DNA of 64,000 nucleotides from Nitrospirota bacterium (GCA_040755395.1 JBFMAX010000002.1:62001-126000); one strand, 5' to 3'; shown: positions 1-9,612, counted from the first letter of the stretch. Numbers and translations are program-made. The notes: generated by a model from the sequence alone, not told the origin.

Positions 1-873
1 GCGGGTGACGAGCTTGCCCACCGTCCCTTCGCCGCGCTCGATCTTGTCCAGCAGTTGCTCGCCGCGGGCCGTGAGACTATCCAGCTTGGCATAGAGCGTG
101 GGATCGGCAAGTTTCGCCAGCGTCCCGTTCTGGTTGTTCAGGCGATTTGCGAGTTCGGTCAGCTCCCGCACCGCCTGGTTGGCTCTCGCGTAGAGTTCCT
201 TGTCCGTGACGAGCTTCCCCACCGTGCCTTCGCCGCGCTCCACCTTGTCCAGCAGGGCGAGGCTCTTCTCCGACGCTTTCTCCAGGTTCTCCAGCACCCG
301 TTTGGAGCGATCATAGAGTTCCGGATCGTTCACCAACTTGCCGGTCGTACCTTCGCCTTTTGTAATGGCCGCGAGGGCCCGCTGGACTTCCTGTAGCGCG
401 GTATTGACGTTCTCGATCGTGGCGGAGGCGCCGGACGCCAGGCTGGTGATGTCGGTCTCGGCCTTGCCGGTCAATATGGCTCCCGGCTCCAGCGAGGGTC
501 TGGTCGGCGTGCCGGGCACGATCTCCAGATACTTGTCGCCGAGCAGGCCCAGGGCTCGGATGTTGATCGAGGCGTCCTCGCGAACGTGCTGCGCCACTTC
601 GCGCTTGACGGTGAAGGTGATTTCCACCTGCGGCGCATTCCGGGCGATCTCGATCTTGTGGACGTTGCCGATGTTCACGCCGTTCATCAAGACCGGGCTC
701 CCCACTTTGAGCCCCTGCGTGTGACTGACCATCGCGCGGAACTGCGTCTTGCGGCTGAGCACGCCCAGCCCTTCCTCCAGGTTGAGGATCATGATCATCA
801 CGATAGCCAAGGAGATCAAAACCAGGATACCGATCTTGACTTGCACCCAGGTCAGATCAGATCGTCTTGTCAT
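1..873 (-). CDS. mlaD: MCE-domain lipid-transport protein MlaD (3' end outside window)
   Basis: Substrate-binding subunit of the Mla phospholipid ABC transporter, anchored in the inner membrane and facing the periplasm. The 291 visible codons give a membrane anchor at about residues 13-31, an MCE domain at about 40-118 (LKVGSPVLMNGVNIG and LLGDKYLEI are visible), and then a helical region carrying repeats of GEGTVGKLVTDKELY type. No stop codon is reached before the window edge. The ATG at 873 lies 17 bp after the mlaF stop, so mlaE-mlaF-mlaD form one unit. The family assignment is firm; the repeat number is unknown because the C-terminus is missing. Confidence 0.9.
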   Translation of the reverse strand, partial: MTRRSDLTWVQVKIGILVLISLAIVMIMILNLEEGLGVLSRKTQFRAMVSHTQGLKVGSPVLMNGVNIGNVHKIEIARNAPQVEITFTVKREVAQHVREDASINIRALGLLGDKYLEIVPGTPTRPSLEPGAILTGKAETDITSLASGASATIENVNTALQEVQRALAAITKGEGTTGKLVNDPELYDRSKRVLENLEKASEKSLALLDKVERGEGTVGKLVTDKELYARANQAVRELTELANRLNNQNGTLAKLADPTLYAKLDSLTARGEQLLDKIERGEGTVGKLVTR

Positions 874-890
874 AGCGCATACTCCAAATC

Positions 891-1658
891 CTAATCCGAG
901 TTGCGCCCGGCGTACACGTCCCACTCTTCGGCAGGCAGTGTGGATGGATCCAGGAACCCGCGAATTTCCCTATCCCGGCGGCCGGCCAGTTCTTGCGGCG
1001 TGCCCTGAAATCTGATGCGTCCCTTGTGGAGCAGCACGATGCGATCGGCGACGCGGAACGCCAAATCGAGATCGTGGGTGACCACGACTTGGGTCACGCC
1101 CTTGGCCTTGAGCTGTAGAATCAGGTGTCCGATGGCGTAGGAATTGATCGGGTCCAGGCCGGCAGTCGGCTCATCGTAAAGAATCACCCGGGCGCCGCTC
1201 GCCAGCGCCCGGGCGATCCCGACCCGCTTGCGCATGCCGCCGCTGAGATCGGCCGGCATCTTGTCGATTGCGTCTTCCAACCCGACGAACTGAAGGCTCT
1301 GCCGGACCCGCTGCTCGATGTCGTCATCGGACAACGTGCCCTGCTCCCACAGGCGATAGCCGACGTTTTCCCGAACGGTGAGCGAGTCGAACAGGGCGGC
1401 GCTTTGGAACACCATCGCCATCTTCTGGCGAATCCGTGGCAGTGCCAGCTCCGATAAGGTGGTGATCTCTTCGCCGTCGATTCGAATGGAGCCCCGATCA
1501 GGCTTGTAGAGGCCGAGGATGAGTCTGAGAATGGTCGTCTTTCCCGAGCCGCTTCCGCCCAGGATGACCTTCGTTTCGCCAGACTCGACCTGAAAAGTGA
1601 TATGCTCCAAAACCTTTCGGTCGCCCAGCGTCAAATCAACCGCATCCAGACTGATCAT
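891..1658 (-). CDS. mlaF: Mla ABC transporter ATP-binding protein
   Basis: ATPase that powers retrograde phospholipid transport at the cytoplasmic face of the inner membrane. The 255 residues carry Walker A GGSGSGKT (34-41), a Q-loop glutamine near 85, signature LSGGM (138-142), Walker B VILYDEP (158-164) and the H-loop THD (194-196). This is the full length for the family. It lies 7 bp after mlaE and 17 bp before mlaD, the usual order for this transporter. Confidence 0.95.
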   Translation of the reverse strand: MISLDAVDLTLGDRKVLEHITFQVESGETKVILGGSGSGKTTILRLILGLYKPDRGSIRIDGEEITTLSELALPRIRQKMAMVFQSAALFDSLTVRENVGYRLWEQGTLSDDDIEQRVRQSLQFVGLEDAIDKMPADLSGGMRKRVGIARALASGARVILYDEPTAGLDPINSYAIGHLILQLKAKGVTQVVVTHDLDLAFRVADRIVLLHKGRIRFQGTPQELAGRRDREIRGFLDPSTLPAEEWDVYAGRNSD

Positions 1659-1665
1659 CCCACCT

Positions 1666-2433
1666 CTACAGTGCCATAAACAATTTGGTCAGAAAGAAAT
1701 CGCTCGCCAGGATCAAGATGGAGGAAGAGACCATCGCCTGAGTGGTCGAGACACCTACGCCTACCGTACCGCCTTTGGTCGAGAAGCCAGCATAGCACCC
1801 GACCATGGCGATCAAAAATCCAAACACGGCCGGTTTGACCAGGCCGAGGATGAGATCTTGTTGCCGGAGCGCCTCAAAGGCCCAGGTCCAATAGAAGTAG
1901 GAATCGATGCCCAGATATAGTTTGGCGACCAACCACCCGCCAAAGATCGCGATACCGTCCGTAATGATGGTGAGAAGCGGAATCATGCAGAGGCACGCGA
2001 TCAGCCGGGTAGTGACCAGCTTGTGGATCGGATCGGTGCCCTCTGCGCGCAGGGCGTCGATCTGCTCGGTGACGGTCATGGAGGCGAGTTCCGACGCGAT
2101 GCCGGTGCCGACCCGCCCGGCGATCATGAGGGCGGCCAGCACCGGACCGAGCTCGCGCACGACCGAGGTGCTGATCAGGCGCGAAACGTAGATGCTGGCG
2201 CCGTAAGGTTCCAATTGAACCGCCCCCTGGAGCGCCAGCACCATGCCGGTGAACATGCCGGTCAGGACGACGATGAACAGCGAGCCCACCCCGATACGGT
2301 CCATCTGGAGGATGGTTTCTTGGACGTAGTACGGGGGGCGAAACAGATTGACGATGGTTCTGGCGCACAACAACGTGAATTCCTGGACGACCAGCACATA
2401 CCCCAGCATTGCTTCCTTCAGTCTCACGACCAC
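1666..2433 (-). CDS. mlaE: Mla ABC transporter permease (MlaE/YrbE family)
   Basis: Integral membrane permease of the Mla phospholipid transporter, 255 residues with about five hydrophobic segments. The conserved core SVVRELGPVLAALMIAGRVG and the following EQIDAL(R)xEGTDP region are typical of the family. The GTG at 2433 is the longest start; an in-frame ATG at 2409 preceded by AAGGA is a real alternative and would give 247 residues. It is the first gene of the mla unit, behind a sigma70-like promoter at 2481-2509. Confidence 0.93.
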   Translation of the reverse strand: MVVRLKEAMLGYVLVVQEFTLLCARTIVNLFRPPYYVQETILQMDRIGVGSLFIVVLTGMFTGMVLALQGAVQLEPYGASIYVSRLISTSVVRELGPVLAALMIAGRVGTGIASELASMTVTEQIDALRAEGTDPIHKLVTTRLIACLCMIPLLTIITDGIAIFGGWLVAKLYLGIDSYFYWTWAFEALRQQDLILGLVKPAVFGFLIAMVGCYAGFSTKGGTVGVGVSTTQAMVSSSILILASDFFLTKLFMAL

Positions 2434-2480
2434 CAGATGTCGGCTCGCTGCGGGCCAAGCTCACAGGCAAGGCTCCGACG

Positions 2481-2509
2481 ATTATAGGGTACGGCTCCGG
2501 AAGGGACAA
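2481..2509 (-). promoter_or_regulatory. Sigma70-type promoter for mlaEFD
   Basis: Read on the minus strand: TTGTCC, a 17-bp spacer, then a perfect TATAAT. It sits about 50 bp upstream of mlaE, in the gap between alr and mlaE. Confidence 0.7.
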
Positions 2510-2534
2510 CGCATGAATCGGTTTGATGCATACG

Positions 2535-3683
2535 TCATGGGGGGTGCGGCGTCTCAGATTGGTAGGTACGGGGGACGCGCGGGCCGATCGCGCACAACAC
2601 TTCGTAGGAGATGGTGTCGAGCCACGCCGCGATGTCGTCGGCGGTGATGCGCTGCGCACCCTGCCGTCCGATCAGCACGGCCTGCTGGCCCGGGCTCACA
2701 TCCGCAAGATCGGTCACATCGACGAGCGTCATATCCATGCAGATGCGGCCGACTACGGGCGCGCGGCGGCCGCCGATGAGCACGGAGGCGCGGTTCGAAA
2801 GCAGGCGGTTGTAGCCGTCCGCGTAGCCGATCGGCAGGATCGCCACCCGCGAGGGCCGCTGTGCGATGAAGGTCCGGTTGTAGCTGACGCTGCCTCCCTT
2901 GGGAATCGATCGGATCTGGGCGATGGTCGTGGTCAGCGAGAGGACGGGTTTGAGATCGGGGGCCGGATCGCCAGCCGGCAGCGTGTGGTACCCATAGAGC
3001 ATGATGCCGGGTCGGATCGCCGTGAAGTGTGAGGACGGGTAACGAAGAATCGCCGCGCTGTTGGCCGTGTGGATCAACGGAACAGCCAGGCCGCTCTGTT
3101 TGATGTGATCGAGGAGCAGGCGGAATCGCGCGAGTTGCCCTTCCGTATAGTCCCGCTCCTCGCTGTCCGCGTCCGCCAGATGGGTCATCAAGCCTTCGGC
3201 GCGCAGAGGACCCTTGAACGCCGGCCTCTGCAACAACGGCAGCACTTCCTCCGGCGCGAATCCCAACCGGCCCATGCCGGTGTCGACCTTGAGATGCACC
3301 GGATAGGGCTCGCGGCGGGACCCGAGTTGCTTGGCGAATGCATCGGTCAGACGGGCGTCGTAAAGCACGGGCGTCAGCCTATGGGCGATCAGGTCTGACA
3401 GTTGATGCGGAAACACGGCGCCCATGACCAGAATCGCGGCCTCGATGCCGGCTTGACGAAGTGCCAGCCCCTCGTCCAGAGAGGCGACGCCCAATCTGGC
3501 GACGCCCAGGCGCAGCAGCGCGCGGGCCACTTCGACCAGTCCGTGTCCATAGGCGTTGGCCTTGACGACGGCGATGATCTCGCACGATTTCTGGATGCGT
3601 GAACGGACTACGGCTAGGTTATGGGCCAGCGCGTGCAGATCGATGGCGGCGAACGTCGGGTGGAGATGGGGTACAAGCGACAC
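2535..3683 (-). CDS. alr: Alanine racemase
   Basis: PLP enzyme converting L- to D-alanine for peptidoglycan. The PLP lysine lies in AVVKANAYGHG (Lys41) and the second-half tyrosine in SVSYNRTF; ICMDMTLVDVT is the conserved C-terminal signature. I chose the GTG at 3683, 8 bp after the frr stop, giving 382 residues. The frame stays open further upstream, but that extension overlaps frr and reads as low-complexity shadow sequence. It is probably the last gene of the rpsB-tsf-pyrH-frr-alr unit. The ribosome binding site is weak, suggesting coupling to frr. Confidence 0.93.
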   Translation of the reverse strand: MSLVPHLHPTFAAIDLHALAHNLAVVRSRIQKSCEIIAVVKANAYGHGLVEVARALLRLGVARLGVASLDEGLALRQAGIEAAILVMGAVFPHQLSDLIAHRLTPVLYDARLTDAFAKQLGSRREPYPVHLKVDTGMGRLGFAPEEVLPLLQRPAFKGPLRAEGLMTHLADADSEERDYTEGQLARFRLLLDHIKQSGLAVPLIHTANSAAILRYPSSHFTAIRPGIMLYGYHTLPAGDPAPDLKPVLSLTTTIAQIRSIPKGGSVSYNRTFIAQRPSRVAILPIGYADGYNRLLSNRASVLIGGRRAPVVGRICMDMTLVDVTDLADVSPGQQAVLIGRQGAQRITADDIAAWLDTISYEVLCAIGPRVPRTYQSETPHPP

Positions 3684-3691
3684 GCGGCGCG

Positions 3692-4261
3692 TCAGACTTC
3701 CAAAATCTCTTCTTCTTTTTTCTTCAGGACCTGATCGACCTTCTGAATGTACTGGTCGGTGAGCTTCTGGATCTCTTGCTCGGCCCTGCGCCATTCGTCC
3801 TCGGTCAGCTTGGACTCTTTCTGCAACTGCTTCAATTCATGGTTGCCGTCATGACGGGCGTTCCGGATATGGATCTTGGTCTCCTCCCCGTGCTTCTTGC
3901 ACACCTTGATCAGTTCCCTGCGGCGTTCTTCGCTGAGCGGGGGAAGCGGGATGCGGATGATCTTGCCGTCGTTCGAGGGTGTGAGCCCGAGGTCGGACGC
4001 GAGCAGGGCCTTCTCGATCTCCTTGATGAGTTGGGGCTCCCAGGGTTGGACGGTAATCAGCCGCGCTTCGGGCGTGGCTAGGTTCGCCACCTGCCTGAGC
4101 GGAGTCGGCGTCCCGTAATAGTTCACCTTGATGCCGTCCAGCAACGAGACGGAGGCGCGGCCGCTTCGTATGCCGGCCAGTTCCCGTTTCAAATGCTCGA
4201 GCGCCGCTTCCATGCGTTCTCCCGTTTTCTTGCGGACCGGATCAGCGAGTGCCATCGTCAT
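3692..4261 (-). CDS. frr: Ribosome-recycling factor
   Basis: Splits post-termination ribosomes together with EF-G. The 189 residues include the diagnostic IRSGRASVSLLDGIKVNYYG and LPPLSEERRRELIK segments and a lysine/glutamate-rich C-terminal helix. The start is the ATG at 4261, preceded by AGGTG five bases upstream; a second ATG two codons in is possible. An open frame runs further upstream but overlaps pyrH and is not conserved-looking. The gene lies 17 bp after pyrH, the classical order. Confidence 0.96.
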   Translation of the reverse strand: MTMALADPVRKKTGERMEAALEHLKRELAGIRSGRASVSLLDGIKVNYYGTPTPLRQVANLATPEARLITVQPWEPQLIKEIEKALLASDLGLTPSNDGKIIRIPLPPLSEERRRELIKVCKKHGEETKIHIRNARHDGNHELKQLQKESKLTEDEWRRAEQEIQKLTDQYIQKVDQVLKKKEEEILEV

Positions 4262-4278
4262 GGGAGCACCTGCGGTTG

Positions 4279-5004
4279 TCAACGGCCGCCGGCGGTGACC
4301 AGCGTGCCGATCTTCTCGCCCTGCACCACTCGTCTGAAATTTCCCTTTTCCTTCAGGTTGAAGACGATCAGCGGCAGGTTGTTGTCCATGCAAAGGCTGA
4401 TCGCCGTCGAATCCATCACCTTGAGATTTTTATTGAGCACGGAGAGGAAAGGCAATTCGGTGAACTTCTTGGCGGAAGGATTGGTGACGGGGTCGGCTTC
4501 GTAAATCCCGTCGACCTTGGTTCCCTTCATGATCACCTGCGCGCCGATCTCCATCGCCCGGAGGGCCGCGGCCGTATCCGTGGAGAAGTAGGGGTTGCCG
4601 GTTCCGGCGGCGAAGATCACGACCCGCTTCTTTTCCAGATGGCGGATCGCCCTTCGGCGGATGTAGCCCTCCGCGAGTTGACGCATTTCGATGGCGGATT
4701 GGACGCGCGTCATGACGCCTTTGCGTTCCAGGGCGTTCTGCAACGCCAGTGCGTTGAGCACCGTGGCCAGCATGCCCATATAATCTGCGGAGGCGCGCTC
4801 CATGCCGGTGGCGCTGGCAGCAATGCCTCGGAAAATGTTACCGCCGCCGATCACGATGGCGACTTCAACGTCCAATGAGACGACGTCGGCGATCTCGTCG
4901 GCGAGGCCTTCGAGGACTGAAGGCTGAATCCCGTACCCCTGCTCACCGGCCAGGATTTCCCCGCTCACCTTGAGGAGAATCCGCCGGTATTTGGCAGAGC
5001 TCAT
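4279..5004 (-). CDS. pyrH: UMP kinase
   Basis: Phosphorylates UMP to UDP in pyrimidine biosynthesis. The 241-residue protein belongs to the amino-acid-kinase fold: [11 protein letters not shown] at the start, the glycine-rich [10 protein letters not shown], and [12 protein letters not shown](T/A)AA. Its ATG overlaps the tsf stop as ATGA, implying translational coupling. The length is normal for bacteria. Confidence 0.96.
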   Translation of the reverse strand: MSSAKYRRILLKVSGEILAGEQGYGIQPSVLEGLADEIADVVSLDVEVAIVIGGGNIFRGIAASATGMERASADYMGMLATVLNALALQNALERKGVMTRVQSAIEMRQLAEGYIRRRAIRHLEKKRVVIFAAGTGNPYFSTDTAAALRAMEIGAQVIMKGTKVDGIYEADPVTNPSAKKFTELPFLSVLNKNLKVMDSTAISLCMDNNLPLIVFNLKEKGNFRRVVQGEKIGTLVTAGGR

Positions 5005-5597
5005 GCTTGGCCTAATTGATAGCGCGTGAATCGACGGATGTTCATATTCTCGCCGATCTTGGCGATCTTTTGCGCCAGCAGGTCCTTGATGGTGACGGTA
5101 GAATCCTTGATGAATTCCTGCTCGAGCAGGCAGCGCTGCTGGTAGAACTTCTCCAGCTTGCCTTCCACGATCTTGGCCCAGGCGGCCTGCGGCTTGCCCA
5201 TTTCCTTCGCCTGCGCCTCATAAATGCTCTTTTCCTTCTCGATGACGTCGGCCGGTACGTCTTCCCGCCTGACATACCAGGGGTCCGACGCGGCGATTTG
5301 GAGGGCGAGGTCGTTCACGAAGGCTTTGAACTCTTCGTTGCGCGCGACAAAGTCCGTCTCGCAGTTGACTTCGATCAACACGCCGATCTTGCCGCCTCCG
5401 TGAATGTAGGCGTGGATCAGCCCCTGGTTGGTCTCCCGCCCCGCCTTCTTCTGCGCGGCGGCCAACCCTTTCTGCCGCAGATAGTCGATCGCCTTTTCGA
5501 CGTCGTTCCCGGTTTCGGAGAGAGCCTTCTGACAATCCAGAATACCGGCCCCGGTTTTTTCGCGAAGTTCTTTGACCAAAGTGCTCACGCCAGCCAT
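5001..5597 (-). CDS. tsf: Elongation factor Ts
   Basis: Guanine-nucleotide exchange factor for EF-Tu. The N-terminal UBA-like segment [19 protein letters not shown] is clear, followed by [20 protein letters not shown] and the [11 protein letters not shown] motif. At 198 residues it is the short form, with a single compact dimerisation region, as in many non-proteobacteria (E. coli has 283). It lies 66 bp after rpsB. Confidence 0.96.
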   Translation of the reverse strand: MAGVSTLVKELREKTGAGILDCQKALSETGNDVEKAIDYLRQKGLAAAQKKAGRETNQGLIHAYIHGGGKIGVLIEVNCETDFVARNEEFKAFVNDLALQIAASDPWYVRREDVPADVIEKEKSIYEAQAKEMGKPQAAWAKIVEGKLEKFYQQRCLLEQEFIKDSTVTIKDLLAQKIAKIGENMNIRRFTRYQLGQA

Positions 5598-5663
5598 GCC
5601 GCCACGTCTCCTACCGTGTTTCTAGTCCGATGATGATACGACCGATACGCCCTGTTCTGGCCA

Positions 5664-6452
5664 TCACGACGCGGTCTGAACGCTTTCCAGGGCCGCCGGC
5701 ATCGGCCTGCCTTCCGCGCGTTTCTCGACGACGGCGGGTTCGGCGAACTCGCTCTCTTCGCGTTGCGCGCGGAGGTGGGCGCCTTCGATGCAGGCGTCGG
5801 CGATGCGCGAGGTGATCAGCTTGATCGATCGGATCGCGTCGTCGTTGCCGGGAATGGGGTAGTCGATATCGTCGGGATCGCAGTTCGTGTCGACGATCGC
5901 GACCACCGGGATACTGAGCCGGTTCGCCTCCTGGACGGCGATGCGCTCGACGCGGGTGTCGAGCACAAACACGCAGCCCGGTAACTCCTTCATGTTCTTG
6001 ATGCCGGAGAGGTACTTCTCGAGCTTGACCTTCTCCTTCTGCATCTGATTCAACTCTTTCTTCGTCAGGGTCTGATGCGCGGTGTCCGCCAGCGTCGCCT
6101 CCATTTTCTTGAGCTTGTCGATGCTGCGGCGGATGGTCTGAAAATTGGTGAGCATGCCGCCCAGCCAACGCTGGTTGACATAGAACATGCCGGCGCGCTT
6201 GGCTTCCTCTTCGAGAATCTCCGCCGCCTGGCGTTTGGTGCCGACGAAGAGGACCGACTCGCCGGCCGCCACGGTGTCGCGGACGAAGGCATAGGCCTGT
6301 TGCAGCCGTTCCAACGTCTGCTGCAAGTCGATGATATAAATCCCGTTTCGTTCTCCGAAGAGAAACCTCTTCATTTTCGGGTTCCAGCGGTTGGTCTGGT
6401 GCCCGAAATGCACGCCCGCTTCCAAGAGATCTTTGATGGTTACCACTCCCAT
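5664..6452 (-). CDS. rpsB: 30S ribosomal protein S2
   Basis: Small-subunit ribosomal protein, 262 residues. Diagnostic stretches are [30 protein letters not shown] and [10 protein letters not shown]. The ATG at 6452 follows a strong GGAGGGAGGTGA ribosome site; the open frame extends 69 codons further but has no support. The C-terminal tail (about 30 residues) is charged and variable. It is the first gene of the rpsB-tsf-pyrH-frr-alr unit and is preceded by a leader of about 200 bp. Confidence 0.96.
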   Translation of the reverse strand: MGVVTIKDLLEAGVHFGHQTNRWNPKMKRFLFGERNGIYIIDLQQTLERLQQAYAFVRDTVAAGESVLFVGTKRQAAEILEEEAKRAGMFYVNQRWLGGMLTNFQTIRRSIDKLKKMEATLADTAHQTLTKKELNQMQKEKVKLEKYLSGIKNMKELPGCVFVLDTRVERIAVQEANRLSIPVVAIVDTNCDPDDIDYPIPGNDDAIRSIKLITSRIADACIEGAHLRAQREESEFAEPAVVEKRAEGRPMPAALESVQTAS

Positions 6453-6635
6453 GCCTTCACCTCCCTCCAAAGGCTTGCGGAGCGCCCCTTCACCCGTCGG
6501 GTACCCATGTGCATCGTGGAATGCGTATGGGGGCCTGAAGAGCGACGAGAATCGGAGGCGAGAAGGTCCGCCCTTCTTATTCCCAAGCCGCGCGGCATGC
6601 TCATCATGCCGGTGTGAATTTGAATAACGAGTGAT

Positions 6636-6653
6636 GTCTCTTCGGCGAGAGAC
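6636..6653 (-). other. Hairpin in rpsB leader
   Basis: A 6-bp stem, GTCTCT pairing with AGAGAC across a 6-nt loop, lies just downstream of the proposed rpsB start site in a leader of about 200 nt. No uridine run follows, so it is not an intrinsic terminator. An S2 autoregulatory structure is possible but unproven. Confidence 0.3.
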
Positions 6654-6668
6654 CTGCAAAGCCTTGGC

Positions 6669-6697
6669 ACGCTAGCACAATCACTCCGGCTTTGCAA
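6669..6697 (-). promoter_or_regulatory. Promoter candidate for rpsB operon
   Basis: On the minus strand TTGCAA, 17 bp, TAGCGT, with GTGC directly before the -10 box. It lies between argJ and rpsB and would give a 5' leader of about 200 nt. Confidence 0.5.
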
Positions 6698-6718
6698 GCG
6701 TGTCGGCGGGGGAATCGC

Positions 6719-7939
6719 TCAAGATCGATAGCTGGCGTTGATCTTGACGTAGTCGTACGACAAATCGGTCGTCCAGAGACGCGCGCTCCCGTGTCCCAGG
6801 CCGAGATCGACCGAGATGGTGAACTCTTTGCGGCGGAAAATTCTCTCAATGCGCCGTTCGACCTGCGCCCCGGAGCCGACCCCTGCTTTGACCATCGTGA
6901 CCCCGTCGAACGCCAGGGTGATCTGTTCCGGATCGAGCGGAACTCCTGAACGGCCGATGGCCGCCATGATGCGTCCCCAGTTGGCGTCCTCGCCGAACAG
7001 GGCGGTCTTGACCAGGCAGGACGTGGCGATCGTCTGTGCGACACGGCGCGCATCTTCATCGGCTCGGGCTCCCGAAACGATGATTTGCACCACCTTCGTC
7101 ACCCCTTCCCCGTCGCGGCAGACCTGCAGCGCCAGGGAGAGGCAGGCGGCGTCGAGCAGGCGCTGAAAGAGTCTCGCGTCCGACGTATCAGCCTCGATGA
7201 TCGTGTTCCCGGCCAGGCCGTTCGCCAGACAGAGGACCGTGTCATTAGTGCTGGTATCGCCGTCCACCGAAATGCAGTTAAACGATTGATCCACGGCGGC
7301 GCGAAGGGCCAGTTGAAGACTCGGTTGCGTGATCCGAGCGTCGGTCGTCAGATAGGCCAGCATGGTCGCCATGTCGGGATGGATCATGCCGGAGCCCTTG
7401 GCCATGCCGCCGACGGTGACCGTTCTCCCGCCGATCGTCCCTTTCACGGCGACTTGCTTGACCTTGAGATCGGTCGTCATAATGGCCTGAGCGGCTTCGG
7501 TGCCGCCGCCTCGGCGCAGGCGTCTCATCAACAGGGGAATGCCGGCTCGGATGCGCTCGATCGGCAGCGGTTGCCCGATCACACCCGTCGAGCCCACGAA
7601 GACCTTCTCGCGCGTGACGCCCAGCCGAGCGGCTACCAGCGCCGCCATCTCTTCCGCCGCGGCGAGACCTTCGTGACCGGTGCAGGCGTTGGCATTCCCG
7701 CTGTTCACGATGATGGCGCGGCCGACTCCTTGCCGGAGATGCAGCCGGTCGATCACCACCGGCGCCGCGGCGATCTGGTTGGTCGTGAAGAGCCCTGCGA
7801 TCGGCCCCTCCTGATCGGAAACGATGAGGGCGAGATCTTTGGCTTTTTTGTTCTTGATCCCGCAGTGGATCCCGGCGGCCCGAAATCCCTGCGGAGCGGT
7901 GACGCCGCCTCGAACGACTGTCACGTGATTGGAATTCAT
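6719..7939 (-). CDS. argJ: Glutamate N-acetyltransferase / amino-acid acetyltransferase
   Basis: Bifunctional enzyme recycling the acetyl group in arginine biosynthesis, 406 residues. It is made as a precursor that cleaves itself before the threonine in KGSGMIHPDMATML (Thr192), giving alpha and beta subunits. The oxyanion-hole STGVIG lies at 117-122. The start is ATG. It lies 40 bp after argC and forms a two-gene arginine unit with it. Confidence 0.96.
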   Translation of the reverse strand: MNSNHVTVVRGGVTAPQGFRAAGIHCGIKNKKAKDLALIVSDQEGPIAGLFTTNQIAAAPVVIDRLHLRQGVGRAIIVNSGNANACTGHEGLAAAEEMAALVAARLGVTREKVFVGSTGVIGQPLPIERIRAGIPLLMRRLRRGGGTEAAQAIMTTDLKVKQVAVKGTIGGRTVTVGGMAKGSGMIHPDMATMLAYLTTDARITQPSLQLALRAAVDQSFNCISVDGDTSTNDTVLCLANGLAGNTIIEADTSDARLFQRLLDAACLSLALQVCRDGEGVTKVVQIIVSGARADEDARRVAQTIATSCLVKTALFGEDANWGRIMAAIGRSGVPLDPEQITLAFDGVTMVKAGVGSGAQVERRIERIFRRKEFTISVDLGLGHGSARLWTTDLSYDYVKINASYRS

Positions 7940-7979
7940 GGGGCATGCATGTGGGGATCGGAACGGAGCAGATCGGTGG

Positions 7980-9074
7980 TCATGGAAAGACTCCCGGGGC
8001 GGTAAGGCCCAGATCCTCCGGCCAACCCATCATCAGGTTGAACGCCTGGATCGCTTGACCCGCCGCGCCCTTCACGAGGTTGTCCAATGCGGCTACCGTG
8101 ACGATCCAGCCGGCCCGCGTGTCGACGAAGACGCCGATATCGCAGAAATTGGAACCGCGGACGTATCGAGGGTTGGGCATGGAGTCCTCGCACAGGCGGA
8201 TGAACCGCTCGCCCTTGAAAAAATCCCGATAGAGCGCCCGCAGTTCGGCGATCTCGACCGTGCGGGAGAGCCGGCAATAAGCCGTGCTCAGGATTCCGCG
8301 ATTCATGGGGACAAGATGCGGAGTGAACATCACACGAAGCGATGGCGCGGTCCAGGCTTGTCCGTCTGTTCCTCGACCTCGGCCGGTCATGAGGGTCAGG
8401 AGTTCCTGCTCGATCTCGGGAATGTGCCGGTGCTGGCCGATCTTATAGGGTTCCAACGATTCGTGCGCTTCCGGAAAATGATAGGGCAGGGCCGAGCTGC
8501 GGCCGGCTCCCGAGATCCCCGACTTGGCGTCGATCACGATGCTGTCCGGTTGAACCAGCCTGTTGGCGACGAGCGGCGCCAACTGGAGGATCGCGGCGGT
8601 CGGATAGCAGCCGGGGGAAGCGACTAGACGCGCCCGTTGGATTTCCGCTCGGTGCAGCTCCGGCAGCCCGTACACCGCTTCGGCCAGCAACTCCTTGTGG
8701 GGATGAGACGTCTGGTACCAGGCTTCGTAGATGGCGGGATCCTTGAGCCGGTAATCGGCGCTCAAATCCACGACCTTCTTGCCGGCGGCCAGGCACGTTG
8801 CCACCGGCATCAGTGACTTCGTGTGCGGGAGCGCGAACAGGACCACATCGGCGCGATCGGCGACGGCGTCCGGTTCCAGGGCTTCAAAGCATAGCGGAAC
8901 AATGGAGGCCAAGCTCGGGAACACGGCCGAGATCGGGAAGCCGGCCGATTTCTCCGACGTCACCACCGTCAGTTCCAACTGCGGGTGTCCGGAAACAAGG
9001 CGCACAAGCTCGACGCCCGTGTATCCGCTTGCACCGACCACCGCCGCTCTGATCTTTCCTCGCGAAGGCTGCAC
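7980..9074 (-). CDS. argC: N-acetyl-gamma-glutamyl-phosphate reductase
   Basis: NADPH-dependent third step of arginine synthesis. An N-terminal Rossmann motif VVGASGYTGVEL and the catalytic cysteine in SPGCYPTA (Cys156) are present. I chose GTG at 9074 because GGGAGG lies five bases upstream; a GTG at 9089 (369 residues) is the longer option. The resulting 364 residues is slightly longer than usual, with LTGRGRGTDGQAWTAP as a likely insertion. It starts shortly after the rpsI terminator. Confidence 0.94.
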   Translation of the reverse strand: MQPSRGKIRAAVVGASGYTGVELVRLVSGHPQLELTVVTSEKSAGFPISAVFPSLASIVPLCFEALEPDAVADRADVVLFALPHTKSLMPVATCLAAGKKVVDLSADYRLKDPAIYEAWYQTSHPHKELLAEAVYGLPELHRAEIQRARLVASPGCYPTAAILQLAPLVANRLVQPDSIVIDAKSGISGAGRSSALPYHFPEAHESLEPYKIGQHRHIPEIEQELLTLMTGRGRGTDGQAWTAPSLRVMFTPHLVPMNRGILSTAYCRLSRTVEIAELRALYRDFFKGERFIRLCEDSMPNPRYVRGSNFCDIGVFVDTRAGWIVTVAALDNLVKGAAGQAIQAFNLMMGWPEDLGLTAPGVFP

Positions 9075-9116
9075 CGGAACCTCCCGCACGAAACGCTTGC
9101 AATAAAAAGGCGGAGA

Positions 9117-9145
9117 ATAAAAAAGGGAAGGCCGGAAGCCTTCCC
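9117..9145 (-). terminator. Intrinsic terminator after rpsI
   Basis: On the minus strand GGGAAGGC, a 5-nt loop, GCCTTCCC, then a run of six T followed by ATT. The 8-bp stem is perfect. It lies 26 bp past the rpsI stop and separates the ribosomal unit from argC-argJ. Confidence 0.9.
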
Positions 9146-9170
9146 TCGTGTGTCTCTCCGCTCCTGGCCG

Positions 9171-9563
9171 TTATCGCTTTGAGTATTGGAAACGCTTCCG
9201 CGCCCCTTTCTGGCCGTACTTTTTCCGCTCTTTAACGCGCGAGTCGCGCGTCAACAATCCTTCTTTCTTGAGCGGTTCGCGAAGCGCCGGATTCATCGTC
9301 ACCAGTGCCTTGGCGATCGCATGCCGCAGGGCTCCAGCTTGACCGGTCGGTCCGCCCCCGTGGACTGTCGCCTGAACCGAATACTTCCCCGTCAATCCGG
9401 TCAGCTCCAGAGGGTGCTGGATCACATGCTGCAAAGTCAGCCGAGGAAACGCTTTCTCCAACGGCTTCTCGTTGATCGTGATCTCGCCGGGTGCTGCGGC
9501 CACCCATGCTCGTGCAATGGCACATTTCCGCTTGCCGGTGGCATATTCCGTCATCACTGCCAT
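9171..9563 (-). CDS. rpsI: 30S ribosomal protein S9
   Basis: 130-residue small-subunit protein. The N-terminal YATGKRKCAIARAWV and the C-terminal basic tail ending QYSKR (the tail that reaches the P-site tRNA) are diagnostic. GGAGG lies nine bases before the ATG at 9563. It lies 49 bp after rplM, the universal L13-S9 pairing. Confidence 0.97.
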   Translation of the reverse strand: MAVMTEYATGKRKCAIARAWVAAAPGEITINEKPLEKAFPRLTLQHVIQHPLELTGLTGKYSVQATVHGGGPTGQAGALRHAIAKALVTMNPALREPLKKEGLLTRDSRVKERKKYGQKGARKRFQYSKR

Positions 9564-9612
9564 GCTCTTCCCGCCTCCTTATGCCTCTCGTCGGCTTTCG
9601 TGTCTGAGCCCA

